From NCBI GenBank assembly GCA_002728565.1, contig PBUX01000026.1, positions 1 to 21,403 of the forward strand: a stretch of DNA of 21,403 nucleotides, in the 5' to 3' direction. A model generated the notes under the pieces. The model was given only the letters and a program-made list of their open reading frames with translations. It was not told where the DNA came from and ran no database searches. A program made the position numbers and the translations under genes. Shown here piece after piece: positions 1 to 7,404 of the stretch. The stretch's first letter is position 1. Every line of letters begins with the position of its first letter. The DNA comes from Methanobacteriota archaeon (lineage in GTDB: Archaea; Thermoplasmatota; Poseidoniia; Poseidoniales; Thalassarchaeaceae).

Positions 1-1
1 A

Positions 2-1744
2 GTCGGACTGGTTCTAGAGGTCCAGCACGACACTGAGCTGATCAACTGGGAGAAGACCCAGGAGGTAGTCATGTCATGGGTCGCCAGCCCACTGATGGGG
101 GGGCTTCTCGCTTTCGGGACATTCTGGATAGTCCGTGAGACCATCCTCGAATCTAGCAACCCGGAGGAGAGGTCGCGATGGCTCGCTCCGATCATGGCAA
201 TCCCCACGTTCTTCGTCCTCGGCATAGCGCTCCAGTTCAAGGCCCTCAAGGGATTCTTCTCAAGAGCGGAGTCCAATGGTTGGATAGACAACAAGTACGA
301 CTGGCTCCCCGTCAAGGAGAACGGTTCTTGGGACCCCTTTGTCGAGAACGCCTGGTTCCCGATCAACAGCATAATCCTCGCATTCGTCATCGCAGTGATA
401 GCCGCTGGGGTGCTTGCTTACGTACTGAGGAACTACGAGTTCAAGGGCGAGGAAGACGGCTTCCACGGCGTCGAGCGAATCTTCGTTTGGCTACAGGTAA
501 TCACTGCGGCATACGTCGCATTCGCGCACGGTGCCAACGACCGGTCCAATGCCATAGGCCCGATGGCGGCTGTCTACCAGGTGCTGTCCAGCGGTGGGGA
601 GTTGGCTGCTAGCGCGCCGGTCCCAGTTTGGCTGGTCCTACTAGGTAGCGCTGGGATCGCGATCGGTGTAATGACATGGGGCTGGAGAGTCATGGACACC
701 ATCGGCCACAAGATCACCGACATCACCCCCACCAGGGGTTTCGCCGCTGAGTTCGGCGCTGCTACCACCATCCTGATTTTCTCGATGCCCTTCCTGGCGG
801 TTCCCGTTTCGACGACTCACACCCTAGTTGGCGCAGTTGTGGGAGTGGGTCTCGCAGGTGGGGCCAAAGCCGTTGATTTCAGAGTCTTCGGCAAGATCGT
901 TTCCTCATGGGTCGCCAGCCTACCTGCAGCCGGTTTCGGATCTGTAGCGATCTACGTTGCCGCCGGTTCTGACCCGATCAAGCTCCTGGTCATCATCCCG
1001 ATAGCATTCGCCATTGTCGCGTACGTGATCTGGGCGACATGGGATGAAGAGATCTACGTCGAGGACGCCCTTTCTGATGCCGGTAGTGCGGACGACAAGG
1101 GGGCACCGACTCACTTCGAGCTTTTCCATTCGCATGCACAGGCAGTGGAGGAAACCGTGGAGAACATGCTGGATGCGGTAAATGCAGCAGCAGAAGGGTC
1201 TGATCCTACGGAGCAGATCGAGTCCACTGTCAAATCAGAGCTTCGAGCAGATGAAATCAAGAACGACATCAGAAGGAGGCTAGGAACAGGGCAGATGTCT
1301 GTCTTACAAGGGAAAGACGAGCTTCTGCGCATGTTGGCCAGACAGGACAGGATTGCCGACTACGCACAGAATGTCGCGGAGCAGCTGTCTTTCAGGGAGC
1401 TATTCGTGGACGAAAAGGCGAGAGGTATGCTCAAGGAAATGGCATTGGCCGTTTCGAAGACCGCGACCCTGTATGAAGAAGCTGTATCACAGCTGAAGGA
1501 TGTGGCATTATCCGGGTACACGAAGGCCGGCAGGGACCGGCTAGGGGAGTTGATTGACGAGGTCAATCTGGCTGAGCACGAGACTGACCTGGTGGAAAGC
1601 AGGGCTGCTTCTTATGTGTTCAGCCACGGTGAGGATGCCCCTCTTGCGGCTGTCCACATGTACCGTGTCCTTCAGAGGATGGATGACGTAGCTAACGCCT
1701 GCGAGAAGGCTGCGAATAGCCTGCTTACGATAGTATACAACTAG
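2..1744 (+). CDS. PiT-family inorganic phosphate transporter fused to PhoU-like (DUF47) domain, 5' partial
   Basis: This gene encodes a membrane permease importing inorganic phosphate with a coupled cation. The reading frame is open to the left edge (the first complete codon is at 2), so the ATG at 71 is probably internal: the text after it (SWVASPLMGG) matches the middle of PiT proteins, and the first GAND repeat must lie outside the window. Counting from that ATG, the second signature repeat is at about 151-168 (AFAHGANDRSNAIGP) and PVSTTHTLVGAVVGVG is at 245-260. Hydrophobic helices run to about 323. Residues about 347-557 form a soluble, charged helical domain of PhoU/DUF47 type, usually a separate neighbouring gene that modulates PiT. 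The usual Val-Ala or Val-Ser after GAND is Arg-Ser here. The stop codon shares the CTAG at 1741-1744 with the stop of the convergent gene. Confidence 0.9.
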   Translation, partial: VGLVLEVQHDTELINWEKTQEVVMSWVASPLMGGLLAFGTFWIVRETILESSNPEERSRWLAPIMAIPTFFVLGIALQFKALKGFFSRAESNGWIDNKYDWLPVKENGSWDPFVENAWFPINSIILAFVIAVIAAGVLAYVLRNYEFKGEEDGFHGVERIFVWLQVITAAYVAFAHGANDRSNAIGPMAAVYQVLSSGGELAASAPVPVWLVLLGSAGIAIGVMTWGWRVMDTIGHKITDITPTRGFAAEFGAATTILIFSMPFLAVPVSTTHTLVGAVVGVGLAGGAKAVDFRVFGKIVSSWVASLPAAGFGSVAIYVAAGSDPIKLLVIIPIAFAIVAYVIWATWDEEIYVEDALSDAGSADDKGAPTHFELFHSHAQAVEETVENMLDAVNAAAEGSDPTEQIESTVKSELRADEIKNDIRRRLGTGQMSVLQGKDELLRMLARQDRIADYAQNVAEQLSFRELFVDEKARGMLKEMALAVSKTATLYEEAVSQLKDVALSGYTKAGRDRLGELIDEVNLAEHETDLVESRAASYVFSHGEDAPLAAVHMYRVLQRMDDVANACEKAANSLLTIVYN

Positions 1745-2520
1745 TCGGACCACCCAGCGAAACTGGCGAACTCATCGGGTCCCTTTGAGGCGATCCGCGC
1801 TAGGTTGGGGCTACACAAGTGCCAAGCTAGATGACCCATTGCAATGCCTGTGACCAGGTCGAATAGGTAGTGCTGCTTGGTTGTCATGATGCTTATGCAC
1901 AGAAGAGTCCACTCAACCCACAGTAGAACTATGAATGCCCTATGGGGCATCTTCCCGGGATACTCCCGCAACAGCCAGAATGTCATTAGTCGCGTTAGGA
2001 AGTACGAGTGAACGATGTGCAGACTTGGCCAGGCGTTCCAGGGGTTATCTGCCGAGTGCACTAGTTCGAAAAGGGCTGATTGCCACGCGTTCATCCGATC
2101 CCAGTCAATCTGTTCCCTCATGTCTATCTCAGCGGGTAGGACGAGGAAGATGCCGCAGCAAATCGTATTGACTAGGATGAGGTAGTGCATTGCTGTCGCT
2201 AGCTCTGCCCGCCCTCTGTCGTCCCTCGGGCAAATTACCAATGTTAGTGGGTAGAGGAGGTAAAGTAGCGTGTAGGGAAGAATCATCCAGTAAATTACCG
2301 GAATTCTTCTGTCCAAGGCAAGCTCTGGGTCGAATGCCGTTTCAAGGTACATGTGGGCAATGTTGTTGGTGATGAAGTAGGGTGCGACCACTAGCAGGAC
2401 TCCAACGAAGAGCACCTCGAAGTGGAGTCTCGTCCCCGCCCATCCTTTCCTACGTGACCAAGGGGGCCTCCAAAGGTGCAATAGGGGGGTTCCCCTTCCT
2501 TCCTCGGCCTTAACCTCCAT
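1741..2520 (-). CDS. PAP2-superfamily membrane protein, AUR1/inositolphosphotransferase-like
   Basis: This is a 259-residue polytopic membrane protein with about six hydrophobic helices. The PAP2 catalytic signature is visible as WPSLHIVHS at 164-172 (His168) and TTKQHYLFDLVTG at 213-225 (His217 and Asp221), the triad used by lipid phosphatases and phosphotransferases. The first PAP2 motif (K-x6-RP) is not evident, as in the AUR1-like PAP2_3 branch, so the enzyme may transfer a phospho-headgroup between lipids rather than simply dephosphorylate. The substrate is unknown; archaeal lipid headgroup chemistry is an inference. It starts 19 nt after the pyrroline-carboxylate dehydrogenase stop, so it is probably the last gene of the purA-led run. 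No clear Shine-Dalgarno precedes the ATG. Confidence 0.75.
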   Translation of the reverse strand: MEVKAEEGRGTPLLHLWRPPWSRRKGWAGTRLHFEVLFVGVLLVVAPYFITNNIAHMYLETAFDPELALDRRIPVIYWMILPYTLLYLLYPLTLVICPRDDRGRAELATAMHYLILVNTICCGIFLVLPAEIDMREQIDWDRMNAWQSALFELVHSADNPWNAWPSLHIVHSYFLTRLMTFWLLREYPGKMPHRAFIVLLWVEWTLLCISIMTTKQHYLFDLVTGIAMGHLAWHLCSPNLARIASKGPDEFASFAGWSD

Positions 2521-2539
2521 GCGATCTACCCATGGCCAT

Positions 2540-4189
2540 TCAGTCCTCGCCCATGAACGGGTATCTCCAGTCCTGGGGGATTTCCAGAGTCCTCTTCACG
2601 GATCGAGGGGAGATCCAGCGAAGGAGGTTGAGTGGTCCGCCCGCCTTGTCATTGGTTCCACTGGCCCTGGCCCCGCCGAAGGGCTGTTGGGCGACTACAG
2701 CCCCAGTGGGCTTGTCATTGATGTAGAAGTTGCCTGCGGTGAACCTTAGTGCCTCGAAGGCCTTCCGTACGTCTTCTTCGTTGTTGGCGAAGATGGACCC
2801 AGTAAGGGCGTACGGTGAAGCTTGGTCGCAAATTTCCAGAGTGCTCTCGAAATCGTCGTCATCGTAGACGTAGACAGTCAGGACAGGGCCGAAGATCTCC
2901 TCGACCATCGTCTCCGAGTTAGGGTCGTTGGTGACGATGATCGTAGGCTCGATGAACCAGCCCTTGCTGTCATCGTAGCCGCCGCCGACGATGATCTCGC
3001 TTGAGCTGGACCCTGCCGCGCGAGAAATGTAACCCGTGATCTTGTCAAAGGCCCTTTGATCTATCACGGCCGTCATGAAGTTGGTGAAGTCGCGGGCATC
3101 GCCCATTGTGATCTTTCCGACTTCCTCGCAGAGCTCTGACGAGATGGATGCCCACACTGATCTTGGGATGTAGGCCCTGCTTGCCGCGCTGCATTTCTGC
3201 CCCTGGTACTCGAATGCCCCTCTCAAAAGGGCTACTGTTAGCCCCCTATTGTCGCAATCGGGGTGAGCCACTACGAAGTCCTTGCCACCGGTCTCCCCCA
3301 CTATCCGGGGGTAGGATCTGAGATTGGGCAGTGAGTCGCTGATCTCCTTCCAGAGGCCCTGGAAGGTGGCTGTCGATCCTGTGAAGTGCAGACCTGCGAA
3401 GTCGGGGTTGGATAGGGCGACTTCTGTGATCTCGGCGCCAGACCCTGGGAGGAAATTGATCACCCCCGGGGGCAGTCCCGCCTCCATCATCAGTTGCATT
3501 ACCACGTAGTTGGATAGGTATGAGTTGCGACTGGGCTTCCAGACCGACGTACAGCCCAACAAAGCAGGGGCGCTAGGGAGATTGCCAGCGATGCTAGTGA
3601 AGTTGAATGGTGTGATCGCCAGGACGAATCCCTCCAGGGGCCTTATCTCTGTAGAGTTTTCAACCCCTGCCGGGGAGATTAATGGCTGGAAATCGTCATG
3701 GAAGCCCCGGGCGTAGTGACAATTGAAGCGCCAGAAGTCGATTAGCTCGCAGGCCGCGTCTATCTCAGCCTGGAATGCGGTTTTGGATTGGTTTAGCATT
3801 GTAGATGCGTTCACTTTCATCCTCCAGTCGCCCGCGAGCAGTTCCGCGCACCTCTCGAATACCTCGCATCTCGCTTCTAGCCCCGAGTCTATCCACCCTT
3901 TCTGGGACTGGACCGCGGCTTCGAAGGCGGCTGCCATCTCCTCCCTGCCTGCCAAGTGGACGTTCGCGAGGACGTGCCCGTGGTCGTGTGGGATCACCTG
4001 GGTTGCCGTATTTCCGGTGAATACTTCCTTTCCCCCGATGATGCAGGGGACCTCTAAAACTTCGGACATCTGGCGATCGAGCTCTGATTGAAGTGAGTCT
4101 CGCTCCTCGCTGCCTGGCTCGTATCCTAGAATTGGTTCATTGGCGGGATGGTTCGACATGAGCCGTCTGAAGAGAGGCGTATCTAACAT
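2540..4189 (-). CDS. Δ1-pyrroline-5-carboxylate dehydrogenase (ALDH4-type)
   Basis: This gene encodes an NAD-dependent aldehyde dehydrogenase that oxidises glutamate-γ-semialdehyde (from Δ1-pyrroline-5-carboxylate) to glutamate, the second step of proline catabolism. At 549 residues it is close to the length of monofunctional ALDH4A1-type enzymes and lacks a fused proline dehydrogenase. Visible motifs are ITPFNFTSIAGNL (192-204), HFTGST (268-273), the catalytic-base region GETGGKDF (298-305, Glu299), nucleophile motif GQKCSAASR (330-338, Cys333), and EIFGPVLTVYVY (431-442). The C-terminal QQPFGGARASGTNDKAGG is typical of this subfamily. Translation could start at the ATG at 4189 or at Met11 (4159); no ribosome-binding site decides between them. 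The gene lies 24 nt downstream of the Cys4 protein and 19 nt upstream of the PAP2 gene. No proline dehydrogenase is in the window. Confidence 0.93.
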   Translation of the reverse strand: MLDTPLFRRLMSNHPANEPILGYEPGSEERDSLQSELDRQMSEVLEVPCIIGGKEVFTGNTATQVIPHDHGHVLANVHLAGREEMAAAFEAAVQSQKGWIDSGLEARCEVFERCAELLAGDWRMKVNASTMLNQSKTAFQAEIDAACELIDFWRFNCHYARGFHDDFQPLISPAGVENSTEIRPLEGFVLAITPFNFTSIAGNLPSAPALLGCTSVWKPSRNSYLSNYVVMQLMMEAGLPPGVINFLPGSGAEITEVALSNPDFAGLHFTGSTATFQGLWKEISDSLPNLRSYPRIVGETGGKDFVVAHPDCDNRGLTVALLRGAFEYQGQKCSAASRAYIPRSVWASISSELCEEVGKITMGDARDFTNFMTAVIDQRAFDKITGYISRAAGSSSSEIIVGGGYDDSKGWFIEPTIIVTNDPNSETMVEEIFGPVLTVYVYDDDDFESTLEICDQASPYALTGSIFANNEEDVRKAFEALRFTAGNFYINDKPTGAVVAQQPFGGARASGTNDKAGGPLNLLRWISPRSVKRTLEIPQDWRYPFMGED

Positions 4190-4213
4190 TGTTACGTAGG
4201 CGGTTTCTGCCCA

Positions 4214-4504
4214 CTACTCCCATTCCCTTGGCTCGCTTTTCTTCTCCTTCTTCCATTTCCTGTAGCATGGCTTGCAGAGGGAGACTTTGCGCACCTTGCG
4301 GGAAATCCCGGAGGAGCCCCAGACATCTACAGCACGGTCGTATGCCATTTTTCTGCCGCCGACCGACTTATCTGCCCAGTTTTCGCATCCCGATATGTCA
4401 CACCGTACCTGCCCTTCGTATTCCTCTGAAGATTCGGAGTCTTTCGATGACCCTGCAGATTCGGCGCTTCCCCTCCTCTTGCGGGCTCGCGACTTGAATC
4501 CCAT
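4214..4504 (-). CDS. Small basic Cys4 (putative zinc-binding) protein, unknown function
   Basis: This is a 96-residue protein I do not recognise. The first third is low-complexity, with a basic start (MGFKSRARKRRG) and then a Ser/Glu-rich stretch. It is followed by a compact region with two cysteine pairs, CDISGC (35-40) and CKPC (77-80), which could bind one zinc ion. The end is strongly basic (YRKWKKEKK). This resembles small nucleic-acid- or ribosome-associated zinc proteins, but no function is asserted. It sits 21 nt after the purA stop and 24 nt before the dehydrogenase start, in the same direction, so it is probably co-transcribed with purA. The even cysteine spacing and tight packing argue for a real gene. 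Confidence 0.7.
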   Translation of the reverse strand: MGFKSRARKRRGSAESAGSSKDSESSEEYEGQVRCDISGCENWADKSVGGRKMAYDRAVDVWGSSGISRKVRKVSLCKPCYRKWKKEKKSEPREWE

Positions 4505-4525
4505 GGCCCACGGGGGTAGTGCCAG

Positions 4526-5869
4526 TTAGAAAGTTGCTTCGTTCAACTGAACGTCGAAAGGCCCATCGGTCGATGCGATTGAAGCTAGACGATCGGGGCC
4601 GACACCTACGCTGACAACCGGAATACCGGTAAGATCTTCGATTCGTCCCAGATAGTTCCTGATGTCGGCGGGAAGCTCATCGAGGCCGCTGCCCTTTCTC
4701 GAGTCACTGGCTAGCTTAATCCAATCCTCCGCAGAAAGGGCGGGGAATCCTGGATGTTCCTCGTAGATAGGCTTGCAGCGTGAAAGGTCGTCAGCGGAGG
4801 CTGGCAGGTGTTGTATCTTCTCGCCATCTAGATCGTACGCGACGCATATCTTGAGCTCATCCAGCCCCCCTAGAACATCCAGCTTGGTGACAACAAGGCC
4901 CGAATAGCCGTTCAGCCTCTGACTCTCATTGAGCGCGACCAAATCGAGCCATCCCGTCCTCCTTGGGCGGCCAGTGGTGGTTCCAAACTCGTGGCCGACC
5001 TCCGACATCTGCTTGCCCGGCCCCTCTTCCAGTGAGAGTTCGCTTGGGAAAGGGCCGTTTCCGACTCTGGTCGTGTAAGCCTTTGTTATCCCGAAGCACT
5101 GCTCGATGTGCCCGGGGTGTATTCCGGCGCCGTGCGTGGCATTTGCCCTACAGGTGACTGAAGAGGTTACGAAGGGGTATGTTCCTTGGTCGATGTCGAG
5201 CATGGCGCCTTGCGCGCCTTCCAAAAGTACTGACTCGCCCCTTTCTAGAGCCTCGGATAGCATGGGGCCTGTGGCAGCGATTGCAGGGGAGAATCTGCCA
5301 CTGATCCAAGACATGTCCGCTAGCAGATCGCCCGGTTCTATTTTCTCCGTTACTCCGGCCGTTGCAAGCTGCTTGTTCATCCTCTCAGAAATATCTGCAA
5401 TGTAATCTGCGTCCGCCATTGCCTTTGGCAGATCGACAAAGCGTATACCCACTCTTTCCGTCCTGTCCCTGTATGCTGGCCCTATCCCCCTGCCAGTGGT
5501 TCCTACCAGTTCTTCAGCCGAGTCATAGTATCGGTGGAATGGCAGAATGACAGCGGCCCTCTCGCTGATGAAGAGACGATCGCCCTCGGGACGTTCGCCA
5601 GTCAGGTCCGCCCACTGCTTTAGCTCGCGGTCAAGTACCCATGGGTCAATTACCATCCCACAGCCAAGTACTAGTTTGCAATTGTGTGATGTGATCCCGG
5701 AAGGGAGAAGGTGCATCTTCAGGGTCGTGTCGCCGACCACTATTGTGTGACCGGCATTGTTGCCCCCCTGGAAGCGAACAGCCCAGTCGGAGTGTGCCGC
5801 AAGTTGGTCTATGGCTTTGCCCTTGCCCTCATCCCCCCATTGGGCCCCGAGCACTACGCTGGCAGGCAA
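4526..5869 (-). CDS. purA: Adenylosuccinate synthetase, TTG start
   Basis: This enzyme condenses IMP and aspartate using GTP to give adenylosuccinate, the first committed step from IMP to AMP. It is full length (447 residues; bacterial enzymes are about 430). Family motifs are GAQWGDEGKGK (8-18, catalytic Asp13), GGNNAGHT (35-42, catalytic His41), LPSGI (55-59), GTTGRGIGPAY (123-133), EGAQGAMLDIDQGTYPFVTSS (from 217) and GTTTGRPRRTGWLDL (296-310). The start is a TTG: the frame is open for 12 more codons upstream to a TAG but contains no ATG, and starting at TTG places the first glycine motif at the usual distance from the N-terminus. It is probably the first gene of a four-gene run and is divergent from the L40e gene. 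Confidence 0.95.
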   Translation of the reverse strand: MPASVVLGAQWGDEGKGKAIDQLAAHSDWAVRFQGGNNAGHTIVVGDTTLKMHLLPSGITSHNCKLVLGCGMVIDPWVLDRELKQWADLTGERPEGDRLFISERAAVILPFHRYYDSAEELVGTTGRGIGPAYRDRTERVGIRFVDLPKAMADADYIADISERMNKQLATAGVTEKIEPGDLLADMSWISGRFSPAIAATGPMLSEALERGESVLLEGAQGAMLDIDQGTYPFVTSSVTCRANATHGAGIHPGHIEQCFGITKAYTTRVGNGPFPSELSLEEGPGKQMSEVGHEFGTTTGRPRRTGWLDLVALNESQRLNGYSGLVVTKLDVLGGLDELKICVAYDLDGEKIQHLPASADDLSRCKPIYEEHPGFPALSAEDWIKLASDSRKGSGLDELPADIRNYLGRIEDLTGIPVVSVGVGPDRLASIASTDGPFDVQLNEATF

Positions 5870-5944
5870 CGAGTCGCGAAAAGGGACGAAGGTGTTTGAA
5901 TGCTTTGGCTACTTCTTCGATTCTGGTAAATGGTTGGGAAGCGG

Positions 5945-5954
5945 TTATCAATAA
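5945..5954 (+). promoter_or_regulatory. Candidate TATA box for the L40e gene (leaderless)
   Basis: The AT-rich element TTATCAATAA stands out in GC-rich surroundings. Its centre lies about 26 nt upstream of the ATG at 5975, which puts the predicted transcription start on the initiation codon. No Shine-Dalgarno lies between. Confidence 0.5.
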
Positions 5955-5974
5955 CTCTCTGGTCGGCGGGTCGT

Positions 5975-6130
5975 ATGGCACAGAGGCACCCTGAGGCAGA
6001 AGCGAGGCTCCTGAAGAAGTGGATATGCATGAGCTGTTCTGCCACTCATCGCGGTTCTAAGCCTAGATCTTGTAGGAAATGTGGATACACCGGCTTGAGG
6101 AAGAAGGCTGCTGAGAGAAGAAAGGCATGA
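5975..6130 (+). CDS. rpl40e: Ribosomal protein L40e (eL40)
   Basis: This small zinc-binding protein belongs to the large ribosomal subunit. The 51 residues from the ATG at 5975 carry the family pattern: RHPEAEARLLKKWICMSC near the N-terminus, then CRKCGYTGLR, giving two CxxC pairs for one zinc ion, and a basic tail. The frame can be extended to an ATG at 5930, but the extra 15 residues are absent from archaeal L40e proteins. The TATA-like element at 5945-5954 fits a leaderless start at 5975. The gene is divergent from purA and appears monocistronic, with a T-rich stretch just downstream. Confidence 0.93.
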   Translation: MAQRHPEAEARLLKKWICMSCSATHRGSKPRSCRKCGYTGLRKKAAERRKA

Positions 6131-6160
6131 TCGGCCAGTTACGGAATTACCCCTCGAGAG

Positions 6161-6176
6161 ATATTTTTGTCGTTTT
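6161..6176 (+). terminator. Candidate T-rich transcription terminator after L40e
   Basis: Two T-runs (ATTTTTG and CGTTTTG) occur about 30-45 nt after the L40e stop. Archaeal RNA polymerase terminates at oligo-T tracts, often without a hairpin, and none is obvious here. Confidence 0.4.
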
Positions 6177-6194
6177 GTGGCCTCAAATGTGGGC

Positions 6195-6205
6195 AAGTAA
6201 ATAAT
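6195..6205 (+). promoter_or_regulatory. Candidate TATA box for the membrane/zinc-ribbon gene
   Basis: AAGTAAATAAT is centred about 26-27 nt upstream of the ATG at 6227, consistent with a leaderless transcript. It follows directly after the candidate L40e terminator. Confidence 0.5.
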
Positions 6206-6226
6206 GGCTGACCGGACTTTGCAAGC

Positions 6227-7081
6227 ATGGACTTGTTCGTTGGGCTACTGTGCATTGCCTTGGGGGGCTACTTGTTCAAAGATGGAAGGAGCAGGATCTA
6301 CAAGATCTTCGCGCTGCTAGGTGCCGGTGCCGGATATTTCCTATTCCCCATAGCTAATTCGATCCTGGGGGGCATGGTGCCTGAGGAATACGTGGGGCCG
6401 ATAGGAGCTGCTTTGGGTGCCATGTATGCTTACAGCATCACAAGGACCGCCGAGAGGGCCCTGACGACGATGGGACCCCCTGTTGCCATCATTCTTGGTT
6501 ACGAGTACCTCAGAGTGGAAAAGGGAGTTGACCTGTTGGAGTACGTCACGGAAATCCCCCAAATGCCAAATATCACCAATGAAATGTTGCAGGGTTTCCT
6601 TTTCATGATTAGCACATTCCTTACCCTGTGGCTCAGGTCATACCTCAGGAAGGCGGTCCCCATTGTCGTTTCTGGGGGAATGTCCGGTTTTCTACTCGTG
6701 ACTGGTGGTGACACGATAAGGACAGGGGAGATGCCGGCCTCGACTTTCGATATTGAAATGGTCGCTTGCGTTGTGGTTTCACTGCTCAGCATTGCGACGC
6801 AAGTGTACTTCATGAGAAAGGACGCAGACGAGAGGCTGGAGGAAAGTATCTACAGAACTGATAGGAGGATCGCAGGATTGAAGGCAGCGAACGAGATGAC
6901 CAAAGGAGGCAGCGTTGCCATGATTAGGTGCCCCGCTTGCTCGAAGGAGTCGAGCCACCAGATAGTTAACCGCAAGGAGGGGGCTGACAATGTCGAGGTT
7001 ACCGTGAAGTGCCTGGGCAAGGATGAGTTTGACTTCCCGTGCAATAATGTCCACGTTGTCCATGAGGTCAAGAGCGCTTGA
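6227..7081 (+). CDS. Seven-helix membrane protein with C-terminal zinc ribbon, unknown function
   Basis: I do not recognise this 284-residue protein. Hydrophobic helices fall at roughly 2-18, 27-45, 56-72, 80-95, 120-138, 142-160 and 176-196. A charged, probably cytoplasmic, segment follows (about 197-228), then a C-terminal region with CPAC (235-238), Cys262 and Cys272, a plausible four-cysteine zinc ribbon. The helical part is rich in glycine and small residues, which suggests tightly packed helices. A membrane domain plus a cytosolic zinc ribbon could suit a sensor or a platform for a soluble partner, but that is speculation. A TATA-like element 26 nt upstream supports the ATG at 6227. The 3' end overlaps the convergent UPF0147 gene by 14 nt. 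Confidence 0.8.
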   Translation: MDLFVGLLCIALGGYLFKDGRSRIYKIFALLGAGAGYFLFPIANSILGGMVPEEYVGPIGAALGAMYAYSITRTAERALTTMGPPVAIILGYEYLRVEKGVDLLEYVTEIPQMPNITNEMLQGFLFMISTFLTLWLRSYLRKAVPIVVSGGMSGFLLVTGGDTIRTGEMPASTFDIEMVACVVVSLLSIATQVYFMRKDADERLEESIYRTDRRIAGLKAANEMTKGGSVAMIRCPACSKESSHQIVNRKEGADNVEVTVKCLGKDEFDFPCNNVHVVHEVKSA

Positions 7082-7343
7082 CCTCGGCCAGCATCGTCTC
7101 CAGGGCTGCTTGTATCTGCAGGCATAGGGGGCCGAAGTGACTTGGCAGGTTCGGGTCATTGAATATCTCGTCGAGGATGGAGGCGGTCATGCCCAAGCGA
7201 ATGTCCAGGTCTTTGTCTTCATTGAGTAGCCACTTGTCAACGGCATCCTTGGCCGATGTACGGATGTTCCTTGGAATCTGGCTATCGTCTAGCTGCCCGA
7301 GCACTTGTGCCACTTGTTGGATTCGCGTATCTGTATCTGACAA
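7068..7343 (-). CDS. UPF0147 family protein, TTG start
   Basis: This small all-helical archaeal protein belongs to a family of unknown function. The 91 residues include IPRNIRTSAKDAVDKWL (23-39), and ASILDEIFNDPNLPSH (54-69), matching the family's conserved PRNIR...A and ILDEI-x-DPN-x-P signatures, and a C-terminal helix. The start codon is TTG, supported by a GGAG eight nt upstream. A stronger GGAGGTG lies about 30 nt further upstream with no ATG, GTG or TTG in frame behind it; the frame there is closed by a TAA. The gene lies 61 nt downstream of the Ntn hydrolase stop and may be the last of that run. Its 3' end overlaps the convergent membrane-protein gene. Confidence 0.87.
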   Translation of the reverse strand: MSDTDTRIQQVAQVLGQLDDSQIPRNIRTSAKDAVDKWLLNEDKDLDIRLGMTASILDEIFNDPNLPSHFGPLCLQIQAALETMLAEVKRS

Positions 7344-7404
7344 GGTGACATCTCCGAACTTGCCAATAATGCCACCTCCTTAAGCGCATCCCCGAAATAG
7401 TGGC

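Noticed and set aside
3723..4091. 122-codon plus-strand open frame inside the pyrroline-carboxylate dehydrogenase gene
   Set aside because: It is antisense to a strongly conserved catalytic protein and shows no recognisable motif.
5930..5974. N-terminal extension of L40e from the ATG at 5930
   Set aside because: The 15 extra residues do not resemble L40e and span the candidate TATA box; the ATG at 5975 gives the normal archaeal length.
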